12,658 nucleotides of DNA from Darwinibacter acetoxidans_A (GCA_041936745.1 JBHGWS010000027.1:1-12658), one strand, 5' to 3'. Positions 1-7,867 are shown, counted from the stretch's first letter. Numbers and translations are program-made. The notes: generated by a model from the sequence alone, not told the origin.

Positions 1-40
1 ATAAAAGGAAAAGCGCGCCGCGGCGCGCTTTTCCTTTTAT
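1..40 (-). terminator. Perfect 40-base palindrome, operon terminator
   Basis: The first 20 bases are exactly complementary to the next 20. This gives a 20-bp stem whose centre is GC-only (GCGCGCCG / CGGCGCGC) and whose ends are A-rich and T-rich. Read on the minus strand, the GC stem is followed by CTTTTCCTTTTAT, as expected of an intrinsic terminator. It begins 9 bases after the stop codon of the last gene of the transporter operon. Because it is fully symmetric it could also stop transcription entering from the left. Confidence 0.85.
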
Positions 41-49
41 TTTAAACGC

Positions 50-304
50 TCAATGTTCGCGGTTTTGCTTCGGGTCCCATTGGTTTTCCGGGAAACCTTC
101 CCGCTCCCGCAGGCTCCTTTCCATGCGGGCATGGGCAAAAGCCGCAATCATGCCCACTGTGAAGCCGATGAGAAAAACCCCGTAGGCCAAAAGAGAAAGA
201 GTATAACTTGTGGGGATCAGTTCCGTTACCATCAAAAATACTGTCACCCAACCTATTATGACCAAAGCTGCCCCCCACAGCATCAACTTTTTAGTTTTTG
301 CCAT
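50..304 (-). CDS. Small two-helix membrane protein at end of ABC operon
   Basis: This gene encodes 84 residues of unknown function. Two hydrophobic helices are visible at about residues 8-28 and 36-58. They are preceded by a lysine-rich MAKTKK start and followed by a charged hydrophilic tail of about 26 residues, so both ends are probably cytoplasmic. The ATG lies inside the preceding ATPase gene, overlapping it by 14 bases, and its own ribosome binding site is weak (AAAGA). Translation is therefore probably coupled to the ATPase. The operon terminator follows 9 bases after the stop codon. The position suggests an accessory subunit of the importer, but no family was recognised and the role is inferred from context only. 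Confidence 0.8.
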   Translation of the reverse strand: MAKTKKLMLWGAALVIIGWVTVFLMVTELIPTSYTLSLLAYGVFLIGFTVGMIAAFAHARMERSLREREGFPENQWDPKQNREH

Positions 305-1286
305 TATCTTTATACAGCCAGCAGGCTGTTAAATGCCCTTCTTTAATTTCAAAATCCGGCGGGACATCTACATCGCAGAGCCCCTCGATTTTGAATTCGC
401 AGCGAGGATGGAATCTGCAGCCCGCGGGTGGGTTTAAAAGGCTGGGCGGCTCGCCGCCGGGTACTTTCTTGAAAGTTCTTACGTTTTCCGGATCGGGATC
501 AGATGTCGCTTCCAAAAGAGCTTTTGTATAAGGATGGGCCGGATTTTGCAGGAATTCTTTCACAGGGCCCTGTTCGACAATCTTGCCGCCGTACATAACT
601 AAAATGCGCTCGGAGAAATAGCGTACGGTGGAAAGATCATGCGTAATGTAAATTACGGCTAAATTGTATTCTTCCTGTAGTTGGCGCATGAGCTGCAGGA
701 TTTCGATGCGGACGGAGGCATCCAGCATGCTCACGGGCTCGTCGGAGACGATCAGTTTCGGCCCCAATATTTTCGCCCTGGCGATGACAACCCTCTGCTG
801 TTGGCCCCCGCTGAGCATGTGGGGAAACTTGGGCAGGAAATCCTCTACCGGGGTCATTTTCAAATCAGTCAAGGCCTCTCTGATCATGCCATCCTGTTCC
901 TGCCGGTCTTTGATGCCATTGATGGTTAAAGGTTCCGCTAAGATCCGCCTTACATTCATAAAGGGCGGCAGTGCACCGTAAGGGTCCTGCTGGACGTAAC
1001 CGAGCTGAGCTCGGTAGTCTTTGATCTCGCCTTTGGTAAATTCATTGATGCTCCGGCCGTCGTAGACGATATCCCCTGCTGTTGGGCGGTAAAGCCCTAA
1101 AATTGTCCGGGCTAAAGTAGTTTTTCCGCAGCCCGATTCGCCCACCACGGAAATTGCTTCGCCGTGCTTTAAGTGGAAATTGACATCATCGACGGCGCGC
1201 ACATGGCCCACTCTGATGAAACCCCATTTTCTCATTTCGAAATAGGTTTTTAGGTTTTTAACTTCTAACAGTACCTCATTTTGCAT
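291..1286 (-). CDS. Oligopeptide/dipeptide ABC transporter ATPase, DppF/OppF type
   Basis: This is the second of the two cytoplasmic ATPases that power the importer. From the ATG at 1286 it has 331 residues. Walker A GESGCGKT is at about 49-56, the signature LSGGQQQR at about 158, Walker B LIVSDEP at about 178-184, and the H-loop ITHD follows near 216. The C-terminal oligopeptide-transporter extension (GGEPPSLLNPPAGCRF) carries cysteines near 290, 296, 304 and 322. An upstream GTG at 1295 is in frame, but it forms part of the Shine-Dalgarno GAGGTGG. GAGG sits 8 bases before the ATG, so the ATG is preferred. The stop of the upstream ATPase gene lies within the same few bases. Gene order and the paired D/F ATPases make the assignment firm; the exact substrate is not determined. 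Confidence 0.94.
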   Translation of the reverse strand: MQNEVLLEVKNLKTYFEMRKWGFIRVGHVRAVDDVNFHLKHGEAISVVGESGCGKTTLARTILGLYRPTAGDIVYDGRSINEFTKGEIKDYRAQLGYVQQDPYGALPPFMNVRRILAEPLTINGIKDRQEQDGMIREALTDLKMTPVEDFLPKFPHMLSGGQQQRVVIARAKILGPKLIVSDEPVSMLDASVRIEILQLMRQLQEEYNLAVIYITHDLSTVRYFSERILVMYGGKIVEQGPVKEFLQNPAHPYTKALLEATSDPDPENVRTFKKVPGGEPPSLLNPPAGCRFHPRCEFKIEGLCDVDVPPDFEIKEGHLTACWLYKDNGKN

Positions 1287-1296
1287 ATTTTCCACC

Positions 1297-2262
1297 TCAT
1301 TCGTAAAGCCAGCACTTCACCCAATGGTTTTCCTTGACTTCCAATAAGGGTGGATCATACTGGCACTTTTCAAATCTCTTATGACAGCGATCAGCAAAGC
1401 GGCAGCCCGTTGGCGGCTCGAGCAAGCTGGGAGGCTGGCCGGGGATGAAATCCAATTCCTTGTCTTCTCTTAACGTCGGTACGCTGGCCATCAGTTTCTC
1501 CGCGTAAGGATGCAGCGGTTCGGTGAAAAAATGAGCGGCATCCGATTTTTCCACGATCTGCCCGGCATACATAACCGCCGCGTCATCGGCCAGTTCACTG
1601 GAAGTGCCGATATCGTGGGTGATGAGTATAAAAGTGATGCCTGTTTCCTGTTTGATTCTTTTTAAGACATTCATGATATTGGCCTGTGTCAAAAGATCTA
1701 AAGCGGAAGTAGGCTCATCTAAAACTACAAGCTCGGGGCGGGCGGCCAAAGTCATGGCAATTGCTGCCCTTTGCCGCATACCCCCGCTCAGTTCGAACGG
1801 GTAGCGCTGGAGAAAGTCAATAGGCAAGCCCACCAGGCCGCAGGCTTCGATGACCCTTTCCATGGCCTCATCTTTGTCGGCCACTAAGTCGTGGATCAAA
1901 AGCGGTTCCGCAACTTGTTCTTCCACTTTGATTACGGGATTCAAAGCATTCATTGCAGCTTGTGGCACCATAGCTGCCTTAACCCAACGGATTTGTTTGC
2001 GAAATTCCTCGTTTCCTAATGTCATAATATCGGTGCTGTTGAGATAGACACTGCCTTTGTAAGTGTGTACGTTGCGGGGTAAAAGGCGCAAAATGGCTCT
2101 GGCGAGAGATGTTTTCCCGCAGCCGGATTCTCCAACTATAACAATGGTGCGGCCCGGTACCAAAGAAAAACTCACATCGTCTACTGCTTGCACGGGCCCT
2201 CGCCTGGTCTGAAAATAAAGATGGAGGTCTTTGACTTCAAATAAATTATTTTCCCTGTTCAC
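1297..2262 (-). CDS. Oligopeptide/dipeptide ABC transporter ATPase, DppD/OppD type
   Basis: This is the first of the two ATPases of the importer, 321 residues, cytoplasmic and docked on the permease pair. Visible motifs are Walker A GESGCGKT (44-51), a Q-loop around MVPQ (98-101), the signature LSGGMRQR (158-165), Walker B LVVLDEP (178-184) and H-loop His216. The C-terminal family extension contains GQPPSLLEPPTGCRF and four cysteines (287, 293, 300, 317). In a solved DppD structure, equivalent cysteines bind a 4Fe-4S cluster. The start is GTG, preceded by AAGGGGGTTG and overlapping nothing but sitting one base after the stop of permease C. An ATG two bases upstream is out of frame and stops at once. 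The pairing with the F-type ATPase is standard for this transporter class. Confidence 0.94.
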   Translation of the reverse strand: MNRENNLFEVKDLHLYFQTRRGPVQAVDDVSFSLVPGRTIVIVGESGCGKTSLARAILRLLPRNVHTYKGSVYLNSTDIMTLGNEEFRKQIRWVKAAMVPQAAMNALNPVIKVEEQVAEPLLIHDLVADKDEAMERVIEACGLVGLPIDFLQRYPFELSGGMRQRAAIAMTLAARPELVVLDEPTSALDLLTQANIMNVLKRIKQETGITFILITHDIGTSSELADDAAVMYAGQIVEKSDAAHFFTEPLHPYAEKLMASVPTLREDKELDFIPGQPPSLLEPPTGCRFADRCHKRFEKCQYDPPLLEVKENHWVKCWLYE

Positions 2263-2263
2263 A

Positions 2264-3604
2264 TTACAACCCCCTTAGCCTAGGATTAAAGATGCGGTCC
2301 AAAGCGAAGCCGAAGATGGCAAAGGCAAGGCCCGTGACCAAAAGCAGTGCTGCCGGTTCCAAGACCCAGTAGTAGTGCCCTAAATGGAGGGCGCCGTTCG
2401 CCTGCGCTTCGCTTAAAACTTTGCCCCAAGTAGGAAGGATGGGATCCCCAACGCCCAGTATTGCCAAGGACGCTTCCAAAAAGACGAATAAGGGGATTGC
2501 GGTTACAAAGCCCGGTATTAAAGTGGGAATGATCCTGGGGATCAAGTAACGGACGATGATTCTAAAATCACTGGCGCCGTAAGCCCTGGCAGCCTCAATA
2601 TAGTGGGATTCTTTAATCTGTAAAAACATTGCCCTGTACACTTTACTGCCGGAAAACAGGCTGAGTATGATAACGGTCAACAAGATTATCCAGATACTGC
2701 GGGAGATGAATAAGCCCACCATGATATAAATGGGGAGTGTTGGCAAAATCATAGTCAGTTCCGTCAACCGCTGGACAATCCCATCGATCCAACCGCCGTA
2801 CCAGACCCCAATCGCAGCGAAAAGCAGCCCAAACATGGTTGTGCCCACCGCTGCAACCAGGCTGAAGGTTAAGGCAACAGGCGTACCCCAAAGCAGTGCA
2901 ACGGATAGATCCCGCCTGAGATGATCTGTACCGGCAAGGCCGTGTACTTGGCCGTAAAGCACAAGTTTGGCCTCAAAGTCGGCATCTTCTTCAAAAATCA
3001 GCCCTTCAATAACCAGCTTGTATTCACCGTGCAGCGGCGTTGACTCCTCTAATTTGGGATCTTTCAGCAAACCAACGTGGGGCCGCGCACCTCCCAGGCG
3101 CCTCTGCACCCTTGCACTTTGGGAAACGCGATAAACAGTTGTTGATTTTAAGGTTTGGGAATCAAAAGGGATCGTCCTGCCGTCCGGTGTATGCCAGGTC
3201 ATCTCCACATGGGGTGAGACCCTGTCATACTTGCCGGTGAAAATAACGTTGATTTCTTTTGGGAAATCATCGTAAGTGTACTCGAAAGTCAGTTCCATAT
3301 CTACCATTGTTGTTTCCGCACTGAGCGGTGTGACAACCTTCAGCTCGGGATTTTTTGCCGAGTCAACAATGATCGTTTCAGGCAGGTTAACGCCCGGTAA
3401 AATGTTAACCCAGGCGGGACTGGCGTTGTGCGGGTTTTCCAGCCAGATGTTGTCGGCCCCTTTCCAGAGGCGGATCGCTTCGCTGTATGGTATATGGATG
3501 AGAGCAAAAATTGAGACGCCGATTAGGATCAAAATGATGGCCAATCCAAAGATGGCCGAAGGGTATTGTTTAATTTGGCCTAATGTTTTCATTACTCTTT
3601 TCAT
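2264..3604 (-). CDS. ABC transporter permease, DppC/OppC type, with large extracytoplasmic insert
   Basis: This is the second permease subunit, 446 residues against roughly 300 for usual DppC/OppC. The first helix is at about 17-38. The family motif that normally follows it closely (GTD..RRDL, then a GT-containing helix start) appears only at about 225-242. Residues of about 40-223 are thus an extra, hydrophilic, beta-rich domain that should lie outside the membrane. The core then looks normal: several helices between 241 and 320, the EAA loop (YIEAARAYGASDFRII) at about 335-350 that contacts the ATPases, and a last helix near 415-437. The ATG overlaps the stop codon of permease B (ATGA), so translation is probably coupled. 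The transport role is firm; the insert's role is unknown, and docking to the unusual binding protein is an inference. Confidence 0.93.
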   Translation of the reverse strand: MKRVMKTLGQIKQYPSAIFGLAIILILIGVSIFALIHIPYSEAIRLWKGADNIWLENPHNASPAWVNILPGVNLPETIIVDSAKNPELKVVTPLSAETTMVDMELTFEYTYDDFPKEINVIFTGKYDRVSPHVEMTWHTPDGRTIPFDSQTLKSTTVYRVSQSARVQRRLGGARPHVGLLKDPKLEESTPLHGEYKLVIEGLIFEEDADFEAKLVLYGQVHGLAGTDHLRRDLSVALLWGTPVALTFSLVAAVGTTMFGLLFAAIGVWYGGWIDGIVQRLTELTMILPTLPIYIMVGLFISRSIWIILLTVIILSLFSGSKVYRAMFLQIKESHYIEAARAYGASDFRIIVRYLIPRIIPTLIPGFVTAIPLFVFLEASLAILGVGDPILPTWGKVLSEAQANGALHLGHYYWVLEPAALLLVTGLAFAIFGFALDRIFNPRLRGL

Positions 3605-4752
3605 GCTCTTCTCTCCTCGGCACCAACTTTGACCCGGGGGTCAATTATGGCGTAAATAATATCCAAGACAAATACTGTCACAGCTAAAAGATAGCCAAAG
3701 ATGACCGCGTTAGCAACAATTACGGGCGTATCGTACATGTTGATCGCTTCCAGCATGACCAAGCCCAACCCGGGCCAGTTAAAGACTGTTTCTAAAATAT
3801 AGGCCCCCTGCCATTGCCCGATTAAAGCTAAAGCGAATTGAGTAATGATGGGGGGGAGGGTAGGCCGTAGAATGTAGCGCCTTTCAATAGCCCGCGGCGA
3901 TAATCCTTTTGCTTTTGCCATTTCCACATAATCTTCCGTGGAATAGATGAGGAAAAAGGTGCGGCGGGAATAGATTGCGATAAAAAGGCTGCTGCAGAAC
4001 ATGGCCAGGACAGGCAGGACCATGTGTTTAAGCACACTTGCCGCATAAGGCAGCCAGTCTTGCGGCGGAGGGGCTTTGACCATTCCCCCGAAGGGCATTA
4101 CTCCTAAGACGGCGGCGAAAAGCATAATTAGGAAAATGCCATAAAACCAGGCCGGCCCGGAAGATGCGGGAGCAAGTGCAATCACCGCCTTATCAAAGAA
4201 ACTCCCGTAGTGCCGGGATAAATAGAGGGCAAAATACAGTGAGATGAAAAAGATCAACAAAAAACTTGTCATCATTAACAGAAGGGTAGTGGGCAGGCGT
4301 TCCAAAATTATCAGTTTTACCTGGTTACTCCCGGTGTCGCTGGTAAGATATTCAGCTCTGCCCAGATTTAAGGTCAAAGCATTGGTCAAATAGATGAAAC
4401 TGCGTATTGCAAACGGCTGGTCCAGCCCATAGCGGCTCATTTCCAAGCGGACGAGTTCTTCTTCCATGGCCCTGCGTTCTTCCATGGGCAGGCGCATGAT
4501 CTCGGGATCAGCCAAGGCAATCATGCCTATTCGCTCACGAATTTGCCCTTCTCTAATCTTGTCGACTGCGCCTCCCATATTAGCCACTATTACAGTAAGA
4601 TAAATGGCAAAAACCAAGGTAATACTGAGCGAAATAACGCGAGTTACAAAATATTTGCCAAAACGAATTAAGTTTTCTGTGGCCGCACTGCGCGTCTCTC
4701 TCGCCGTCACTTCTACAGGCGTCTGTTCGGCAGAAGGCAATTCGGTGGCCAT
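3601..4752 (-). CDS. ABC transporter permease, DppB/OppB type
   Basis: This is the first permease subunit of the importer, 383 residues, slightly long for the family (about 310-340). The hydrophilic N-terminus of about 30 residues precedes helix one (about 33-57). A charged extracytoplasmic stretch (about 60-115, rich in E and R) leads to the conserved DQPF and the NLG segment. The EAA-type cytoplasmic loop DYVEMAKAKGLSPRAI is at about 274-289, and the conserved WPGLG sits near 326-330. The start ATG is preceded by AGAGAGTG at suitable spacing. The gene follows an intercistronic stem-loop after the binding-protein gene, and its stop overlaps the start of permease C. B and C together form the translocation pore. 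The assignment by sequence and order is secure; the substrate is probably peptides, but sugars are also carried by this SBP family. Confidence 0.93.
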   Translation of the reverse strand: MATELPSAEQTPVEVTARETRSAATENLIRFGKYFVTRVISLSITLVFAIYLTVIVANMGGAVDKIREGQIRERIGMIALADPEIMRLPMEERRAMEEELVRLEMSRYGLDQPFAIRSFIYLTNALTLNLGRAEYLTSDTGSNQVKLIILERLPTTLLLMMTSFLLIFFISLYFALYLSRHYGSFFDKAVIALAPASSGPAWFYGIFLIMLFAAVLGVMPFGGMVKAPPPQDWLPYAASVLKHMVLPVLAMFCSSLFIAIYSRRTFFLIYSTEDYVEMAKAKGLSPRAIERRYILRPTLPPIITQFALALIGQWQGAYILETVFNWPGLGLVMLEAINMYDTPVIVANAVIFGYLLAVTVFVLDIIYAIIDPRVKVGAEERRA

Positions 4753-4791
4753 TTGATCACTCTCTTTCCGTGCATAATTTATTGTAGAAAG

Positions 4792-4834
4792 AGGAAGGGG
4801 CCGTAGGAGGAGACCTTCACTACGACCCCTTCCT
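4792..4834 (-). terminator. Intercistronic stem-loop between binding protein and permeases
   Basis: The 14-base arms at 4793-4806 and 4820-4833, extended by one further A-T pair, form a stem around a 13-base loop. The one imperfect pair is C-A on the plus strand but G-U on the minus-strand RNA, which fits a structure selected in the operon transcript. It is followed by TCTTTCTACAAT rather than a pure T-run. A partial terminator or 3' stabilising hairpin that gives more binding protein than permease is the likely role. Confidence 0.6.
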
Positions 4835-4863
4835 TCACATCCGGATCAGTTAGTGTTTATAAA

Positions 4864-7320
4864 TTAGCGATAGGTTACAAATTCTATGTCTTCAAAGGTG
4901 GGAATACTTACAACTACCGATACCGCGGCAACATCGAGGCGGTTTGCACCGACGATCAGTTCTTCGGTTACTTCGGCAGGTACTACAGCCAGCCATAACC
5001 CATCTTCGATAGGTTCTGCTTGGCCGACGTATACCAGTTCGCCCACGGCGTCGAAGACCATGAACTTGATATTGTCGAGATATTCGGTCGGATACGGTTC
5101 ACCTTCAAAGGTAACTTCCAATTCAAATGTGGCTTCCGTGCCGATTTGGACTGAACGGTCACCGAAGATTTCTACTTCAGCAATCATCGGTTCGGCGAAG
5201 ATATCCCATCTGCCGGATTCAAAAGCGTAGTCTTCATTTCTCCTCAGATGGACAACTCTTTCGAGATGATACGCTTTATCCAAGTAGAAGGGCCCTGTGC
5301 CTATCCAGAAGTGATTTTTGTCTTCGTACCAGCTCCGCAAATTCGCCCAACGAGCAGCTGCTTCGTCAGGAGTGATAAATTCGCTGAGAGTTGGTGCGTA
5401 GGGGATCCAGTTCTCGTCAATGACTTGGCCGAGATACTTCTCCAAGATGGGTAGGCTCGGTCCGCCGATATAGCTCAACCACTCAACTTCCAACCTGCTG
5501 GCTTTATCGGATGAGTGGGCAACTTCTCCTTCCATCTCAGCCAAGATCGCCAAGCCCAGGTTGTGCCAAGCGGCTGTTCCCTGCGCATAGTAGGGATACC
5601 CTGTGGGGATATACCATTCTGCGTCAAGGTAGTACAGGTCGGAATAATATTCGTAAACTAAGGGGTCTGTAGATGTAATGCGTACGCCCTTAAAGGTCTT
5701 CAGCCAGCTCTCATAAGAAGGTACCTGAGCTTCGTCGAAGAATTTACTTTCTTCCATGGAACGATCCCAGTTTAAGATTAAACCGAGAACTATGTCAGCC
5801 ACAGAGAAGGGGCTGCCATCGTGCCATTTTGTTTCGTAAATGTCTTCCGGATAATAAGCAATGGTTTTACGCAGGGAGGTTAACCCTTCCGGATATTTTT
5901 CTCCCACGGTGATAAACCGCTGCTCTACGGGATCCCAATCGATCCATGCATCTTCGGGTACGTGGTTCTCTTCTACTCTATGCACGTCAACCCAATCTAA
6001 TGTTACTGATACGGGCAGGTCTTTTTGGATGTAAAGTTCAGCACTTTCAATTTTATTGGGGTAGTGCATTCCTGTGTACGGATCCCACATGTAGCCCAAA
6101 TCACCGGTTGGCCTAATCAGGCCCATGTCATAAATCCAGTTGGTACCATCCAGGGGGTTCCACGGTTCGGTGAGGATACTGGGCATCGCAATGCGCACAG
6201 TCCCGCCGACCTCTTCGCCTCTGCGGATAGTATGCGGCCACAGGTAAGAACCGGCAATGGCCCCTGCCAGGTCAGCCGTAACACTGATTTCGGCTAAGTG
6301 CGGGGAAATACTGGTTTGGTCAATCAGCCATACTCTATTGGAATCCTCCATGCAAAGCTCCAGTGCTCTTGCGAACAGCTCGTCGCGCTCTTCCATGCTT
6401 TGGAAATCCTGTCTGGCCAGCCTATTCGCTATATCATCATACTCAGGAGTATTTTCATAGGCCATCCACAGCGGTGTTGCTAACCCCCGCGGTGTATAGA
6501 AATAGTCAAAGTTGGTGGATTGGTCACGGGCAACGACAGTTGTAATCCAGCCGCCGGTATAAATATGGAACTTGCCTTCCGCGGGATCACCGGAATACCA
6601 AACCGGGCTGGCTTCAGCGGCGGTCCGATAGTCGTAGGTCACTTCAAAACCGATGTCTTCCAGAATGCTGCCGATGTAATCGCCGATAAGGCGGCGTTCG
6701 TCTTCGTTTCTGATAAGCAGCTTGATTTCAACAGGTTCTCCCTCATACATCCATTTGCCAAGAAGCCTGATGGCACCGATTTTTTGCATTTCAGCGCTGA
6801 TAATTTCATCCGCCAAAACGGGATCGTGTGCATATTTTAACTCCAAGACGCGGGCTACTTCCGCATAGCGGGCGTAGTCGGGGAATGCTGCCGTAATCGG
6901 GAAGAACTTGGGAACAGCCATGCCACCGTAAATTTCTTGTGCGATATGCTCTCTGTCGATTAGTATATTCATGGCCTCGCGAATCTTCGGTACGGCAAAC
7001 GGATTTAGCTTGCCTGTGCCGGGGAATACGGGGCCGACGGGGTTAAAGGTAAGTTCATTGTAAGAGCCGAAAGAGATTTGATAATCCAGGTCAGGGTTAT
7101 CCAGAACTCTTTCAAAAATCTCCGGATTGGAAACAGTGTAGGCATAGACATCAATGTCCCTAACTTCCAGACGGCTGATGGCAGCGGCATCACTTGGTTC
7201 TTCAATGACAACGATCTCATCTACCCAAGGGCCTTTTCTTGCTAAGCCGGTGACGGTGAAAGTCAGAGCCATCACCAAAAGCAAAATGGTAAGCATGCTG
7301 ATTCTACGCAACGCTCTCAT
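4864..7320 (-). CDS. Family 5 extracellular solute-binding protein, circularly permuted, with Ig-like tail
   Basis: This is the secreted substrate receptor of the importer, 818 residues against about 500-600 for ordinary family 5 members. An export signal is visible (MRALRR, then hydrophobic 8-25), with no lipobox cysteine. Family motifs occur in swapped order. The usual late segment is first: IREAMNILIDREHI at 113-126 and a lobe with KLLIRNEDERR near 200-210. The usual mature N-terminus GGTVRIAMPS comes only at 372-381, KWHDGSPFSVADIV at 498-511, and GTGPFYL with RRNEDY at 674-698. A beta-rich Ig-like domain of about 100 residues ends the protein (about 714-818). The start has AAGGGGTG about ten bases upstream. 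It is the first gene of the operon and is followed by a stem-loop. Peptide binding is the default guess for the family; the ligand cannot be read from sequence. I recall proteins of similar length and layout in other thermophilic or anaerobic bacteria, but could not check this. Confidence 0.92.
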   Translation of the reverse strand: MRALRRISMLTILLLVMALTFTVTGLARKGPWVDEIVVIEEPSDAAAISRLEVRDIDVYAYTVSNPEIFERVLDNPDLDYQISFGSYNELTFNPVGPVFPGTGKLNPFAVPKIREAMNILIDREHIAQEIYGGMAVPKFFPITAAFPDYARYAEVARVLELKYAHDPVLADEIISAEMQKIGAIRLLGKWMYEGEPVEIKLLIRNEDERRLIGDYIGSILEDIGFEVTYDYRTAAEASPVWYSGDPAEGKFHIYTGGWITTVVARDQSTNFDYFYTPRGLATPLWMAYENTPEYDDIANRLARQDFQSMEERDELFARALELCMEDSNRVWLIDQTSISPHLAEISVTADLAGAIAGSYLWPHTIRRGEEVGGTVRIAMPSILTEPWNPLDGTNWIYDMGLIRPTGDLGYMWDPYTGMHYPNKIESAELYIQKDLPVSVTLDWVDVHRVEENHVPEDAWIDWDPVEQRFITVGEKYPEGLTSLRKTIAYYPEDIYETKWHDGSPFSVADIVLGLILNWDRSMEESKFFDEAQVPSYESWLKTFKGVRITSTDPLVYEYYSDLYYLDAEWYIPTGYPYYAQGTAAWHNLGLAILAEMEGEVAHSSDKASRLEVEWLSYIGGPSLPILEKYLGQVIDENWIPYAPTLSEFITPDEAAARWANLRSWYEDKNHFWIGTGPFYLDKAYHLERVVHLRRNEDYAFESGRWDIFAEPMIAEVEIFGDRSVQIGTEATFELEVTFEGEPYPTEYLDNIKFMVFDAVGELVYVGQAEPIEDGLWLAVVPAEVTEELIVGANRLDVAAVSVVVSIPTFEDIEFVTYR

Positions 7321-7397
7321 TAATAAAATTCACCCCTTCAAATATTTTCTTCTCATTCTAATGTGCGGTAATTGACATATAAGTGTTCTCCCAAAAA

Positions 7398-7407
7398 CAC
7401 CTCCTTT
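7398..7407 (-). promoter_or_regulatory. Perfect Shine-Dalgarno sequence in the leader of the ABC operon
   Basis: On the minus strand, AAAGGAGGTG matches the anti-Shine-Dalgarno of 16S rRNA over ten bases, yet it lies about 80 bases before the binding-protein start, which has its own AAGGGGTG. Five bases after GGAGG a TTG opens a 13-codon frame (7394 down to 7353) ending in TGA. This may be a leader peptide or a ribosome standby site; it may also be chance. Confidence 0.4.
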
Positions 7408-7854
7408 GAATGTAGTCGGGATTCGATTCTGATACATTTCTAGATTCGGATAAATTAAAGATTAATTGTTTTCGATCAACTATAAATCTTCCCACTTTAT
7501 TATTCTTTACAAATGGAAAAAGTCCTGCCTAAATATTGATGTAACATTAACAAATGATTTGGCCGGCGTGACGATGCAAAATATACGGCAATTTAAGGAA
7601 TAAAGGCTGTTAGGGGAAAAGGTGCAAAATACTATTAAAGGATTAATAGAAGGAAAGTTTAGAAAATGGCTGCTTTCGCCACTGTATTTCTGCGTCAACA
7701 GTAAAGTTCCTGCTAACACGGGGCAAAAGTTGTTAAATATGCAGGAAGACGAGTGAGGTGTTCGGATCTTGTTTTTAGGCAAGGGCAGGTAGGCGGGGAA
7801 AAAAGTCCAATAAACCATATATAAAGAGTTTCTCGCAGATATGTTTAAAAAAGA
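7408..7854. other. Divergent intergenic control region
   Basis: This non-coding stretch separates the minus-strand transporter operon from the plus-strand peptidase gene and is more AT-rich than the genes. It must hold promoters for both directions, but no convincing -35/-10 pair was found in either. It contains an 18-base hyphenated palindrome, CTATTAA-AGGA-TTAATAG, at 7632-7649, a possible operator. Long reading frames here have no coding character. Confidence 0.55.
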
Positions 7855-7867
7855 AAAGAGGCCTGAA

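Noticed and set aside
1604..2047. Plus-strand frames opposite the ATPase genes
   Set aside because: They are antisense shadows of strongly conserved ATPase coding sequence.
7372..7377. Plus-strand TTGACA as a -35 box
   Set aside because: No -10 box is found at 16-18 bases downstream, and it lies in the leader of the minus-strand operon.
7507..7818. 103-codon minus-strand reading frame in the intergenic region
   Set aside because: Its composition is random-looking (many S, F, P, C), there is no ribosome site, and it covers the divergent control region.
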